A model generated the notes under the pieces. The model saw only the letters and a program-made list of their open reading frames with translations. It was not told the DNA's origin and made no database searches. A stretch of DNA of 64,000 nucleotides from contig JAGTTD010000022.1 of the NCBI GenBank assembly GCA_018398585.1, positions 1,887,501 through 1,951,500 of the forward strand, read 5' to 3'. Position numbers and translations under genes: made by a program. Shown here in pieces: positions 62,476 through 64,000 of this stretch (positions are counted from its first letter, which is position 1; each line of letters opens with the position of its first letter). Source of the stretch: Simmondsia chinensis. Taxonomy: Eukaryota; Streptophyta; Magnoliopsida; Caryophyllales; Simmondsiaceae.

Positions 62476-64000
62476 ATGCCAAGAACAATCCTTCAATTCT
62501 CCTTTCAACTCCTTTTTGTATTTCTCTCTCTCTTCCCGCCGAAATCCGAGCCTCTAAAGGTCGAAACCAAAGCCCTTCTTGAGTTCAAATCCCACCTTAA
62601 AGACCCATTAGGCCATTTGAATTCATGGATTGAAACTAACCATCTATGTAACTTTTCTGGTGTCTCTTGTGACCCCTTAACTAGAACAGTCACCACAATC
62701 TCCTTTAATAATGCTTCGCTATCAGGCGAGTTATCGCCTTCTTTGTGCCTTCTGCAAAGCCTACATTCTCTTGTTCTTCCGTCGAGTTCTATCTTCGGTA
62801 TCATACCGCCGCAGCTGGACCACTGCATGAATCTTAGAGTCCTAAATCTTTCCTTTAACAGGATGGTTGGGAAGATTCCAGATCTTTCTGGGTTAGTGAA
62901 CTTAGAGGTGCTTGATTTGTCAGGGAATTTCTTCACCGGTGAATTCCCACCTTGGGTTAGTAATTTGAAGAATTTGGTGTCTTTGTGGTTGGGACATAAT
63001 GACTTTAATGAAGGTGAGATCCCAAATAGTATTGAAAACTTGAAGAACTTGACTTTGCTTTTCTTGTCAAACTGCAATAGAATTGGAGAGATCCCCGAAT
63101 CAGTTTTCGGGTTGAAAGAGTTGAGTACATTTGATCTTTCAAGGAATAAGTTATCTGGGAAGTTGTCTAGTTCGATTTCCAAGCTGAGGAAGTTGACAAA
63201 GATTGAACTTTTCGCTAACAATTTGACTGGAGAAATCCCTCCGGAGATTGGAAACCTCACTCTCTTGCAAGAGATTGATATTTCTGCTAATCATTTCTAT
63301 GGGAAACTGCCACAGGAGATTGGAAATCTGACGAGTTTAACGGTGTTTCAGTCATATGAAAACTACTTTACTGGAGATTTGCCATCTGGGTTCGGAGATT
63401 TGCAGCATTTGAAAGGCTTTTCTGTGTATAGGAACAGCTTTTCTGGCAAATTTCCATCGAATTTTGGCAGATTTTCACCGTTGAACAGCATTGATATTTC
63501 AGAGAACAATTTCACTGGACCTTTTCCAAGCTACTTGTGTCAAAACAAAAGCCTTCATTTCTTGCTTGCTTTGAACAACGATTTCTATGGCGATTTCCCT
63601 GCTTCTTATGCAGATTGTAAATCTCTTGTAAGGTTTAGAGTCAATCGAAACCGCTTATCCGGGAAACTTCCAGACGGAATGTGGGCACTTCCTCATGTTG
63701 ATATAATCGATTTAAGCGACAATCATTTTTCTGGGTCCATTCCTCCTGAAATTGGCGTTTCTGTCAGTTTAAGTCAGTTGATTCTGATGAACAATCGGTT
63801 CTTGGGTGAGCTTCCATCGGAAATCGAAAATCTCTCACGGTTAGAGCGGCTCTATTTGAACAACAATTCGTTTTCCGGTGAGATACCACCGCAACTAGGA
63901 GGTCTAAAACAGCTATCATCACTACAACTGCAAGAGAACTCTTTTACTGGGCCTATTCCACCAGAATTAGGTCATTGTACACGACTTGCAGACTTAAATG
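62476..64000 (+). CDS. CEPR2-like LRR receptor kinase, N-terminal 508 codons (runs off the window)
   Basis: An uninterrupted frame from ATG at 62476 to the window end. Visible: a signal peptide (hydrophobic QLLFVFLSLFPP, about 11-22), the LRR N-cap (KALLEFKSHL, then Cys58 and Cys65 in SWIETNHLCNFSGVSC) and about 17 plant-type LRRs (LxxLxLxxNxxxGxIPxxI) with the CEPR-type island GPFPSYLCQNKSL. It follows Arabidopsis CEPR2 (At1g72180) closely as remembered. CEPR receptors sit in the plasma membrane and bind CEP peptides in nitrogen-demand signalling. The membrane span and kinase domain lie beyond the window. An in-frame ATG at 62440 would add 12 residues before the signal peptide; 62476 is preferred. 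CEPR1 is the main alternative. Confidence 0.9.
   Translation, partial: MPRTILQFSFQLLFVFLSLFPPKSEPLKVETKALLEFKSHLKDPLGHLNSWIETNHLCNFSGVSCDPLTRTVTTISFNNASLSGELSPSLCLLQSLHSLVLPSSSIFGIIPPQLDHCMNLRVLNLSFNRMVGKIPDLSGLVNLEVLDLSGNFFTGEFPPWVSNLKNLVSLWLGHNDFNEGEIPNSIENLKNLTLLFLSNCNRIGEIPESVFGLKELSTFDLSRNKLSGKLSSSISKLRKLTKIELFANNLTGEIPPEIGNLTLLQEIDISANHFYGKLPQEIGNLTSLTVFQSYENYFTGDLPSGFGDLQHLKGFSVYRNSFSGKFPSNFGRFSPLNSIDISENNFTGPFPSYLCQNKSLHFLLALNNDFYGDFPASYADCKSLVRFRVNRNRLSGKLPDGMWALPHVDIIDLSDNHFSGSIPPEIGVSVSLSQLILMNNRFLGELPSEIENLSRLERLYLNNNSFSGEIPPQLGGLKQLSSLQLQENSFTGPIPPELGHCTRLADLN

Noticed and set aside
62505..63260. A 251-codon open frame on the minus strand
   Set aside because: It is antisense to the LRR region of the receptor kinase, whose regular codon pattern keeps the opposite strand free of stops. 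It has no protein-like features of its own.
1..64000. CRISPR arrays, plastid or mitochondrial DNA insertions
   Set aside because: No regularly spaced short repeats with unique spacers, and no stretch recognised as organelle sequence.

Overview
This is nuclear DNA from a flowering plant, almost certainly a eudicot. The genes have plant-type introns, TIC40 and CEPR2 homologues are present, and short AT-rich intergenic stretches are filled with plant SINEs, MITEs, small LTR elements and LINE tails. Nothing in the sequence fixes the species.

Genes, left to right: a small RRM-like protein on the minus strand (2015-2462, two exons); an R2R3-MYB factor close to the lignin-type subgroup 3 (7896-10220, three exons); a detached last-exon fragment of a CYP716 P450 (20975-21187); an intact five-exon CYP716 P450 of 477 aa (24362-29931); a twelve-exon TIC40 chloroplast import gene encoding 438 aa (33212-42649); and the first 508 codons of a CEPR2-like LRR receptor kinase running off the right edge (62476-64000). 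All splice junctions used are GT-AG and keep frame. Splicing was read by eye and no transcript was available. The genes are functionally unrelated to each other, as is usual in plants.

The rest is layered mobile DNA. The most striking component is a set of about nine elements that join an almost complete 5S rRNA gene to the 3' end of an RTE-type LINE. Several have target-site duplications of 12-18 bp, which marks them as 5S-headed SINEs and not as LTR-borne 5S copies (Cassandra). The donor RTE tails, two of them still attached to the end of the RTE reading frame, and short 'headless' tail elements with their own 15-20 bp duplications lie beside them, many inside the introns of the P450 and TIC40 genes.

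Other layers: a very small LTR element with LTRs of about 72 bp, represented by one near-complete copy, several decayed or interrupted copies and three solo LTRs with perfect 5-bp duplications; a 2.1-kb internally deleted Copia element whose LTR has swallowed a primer-binding site (53882-55993); hAT and Mutator-type MITEs with 8- and 9-bp duplications, some nested in datable order; L1-type LINE remains, including an ORF1 pseudogene split by a hAT MITE (43760-46245); and several tRNA-derived SINEs.
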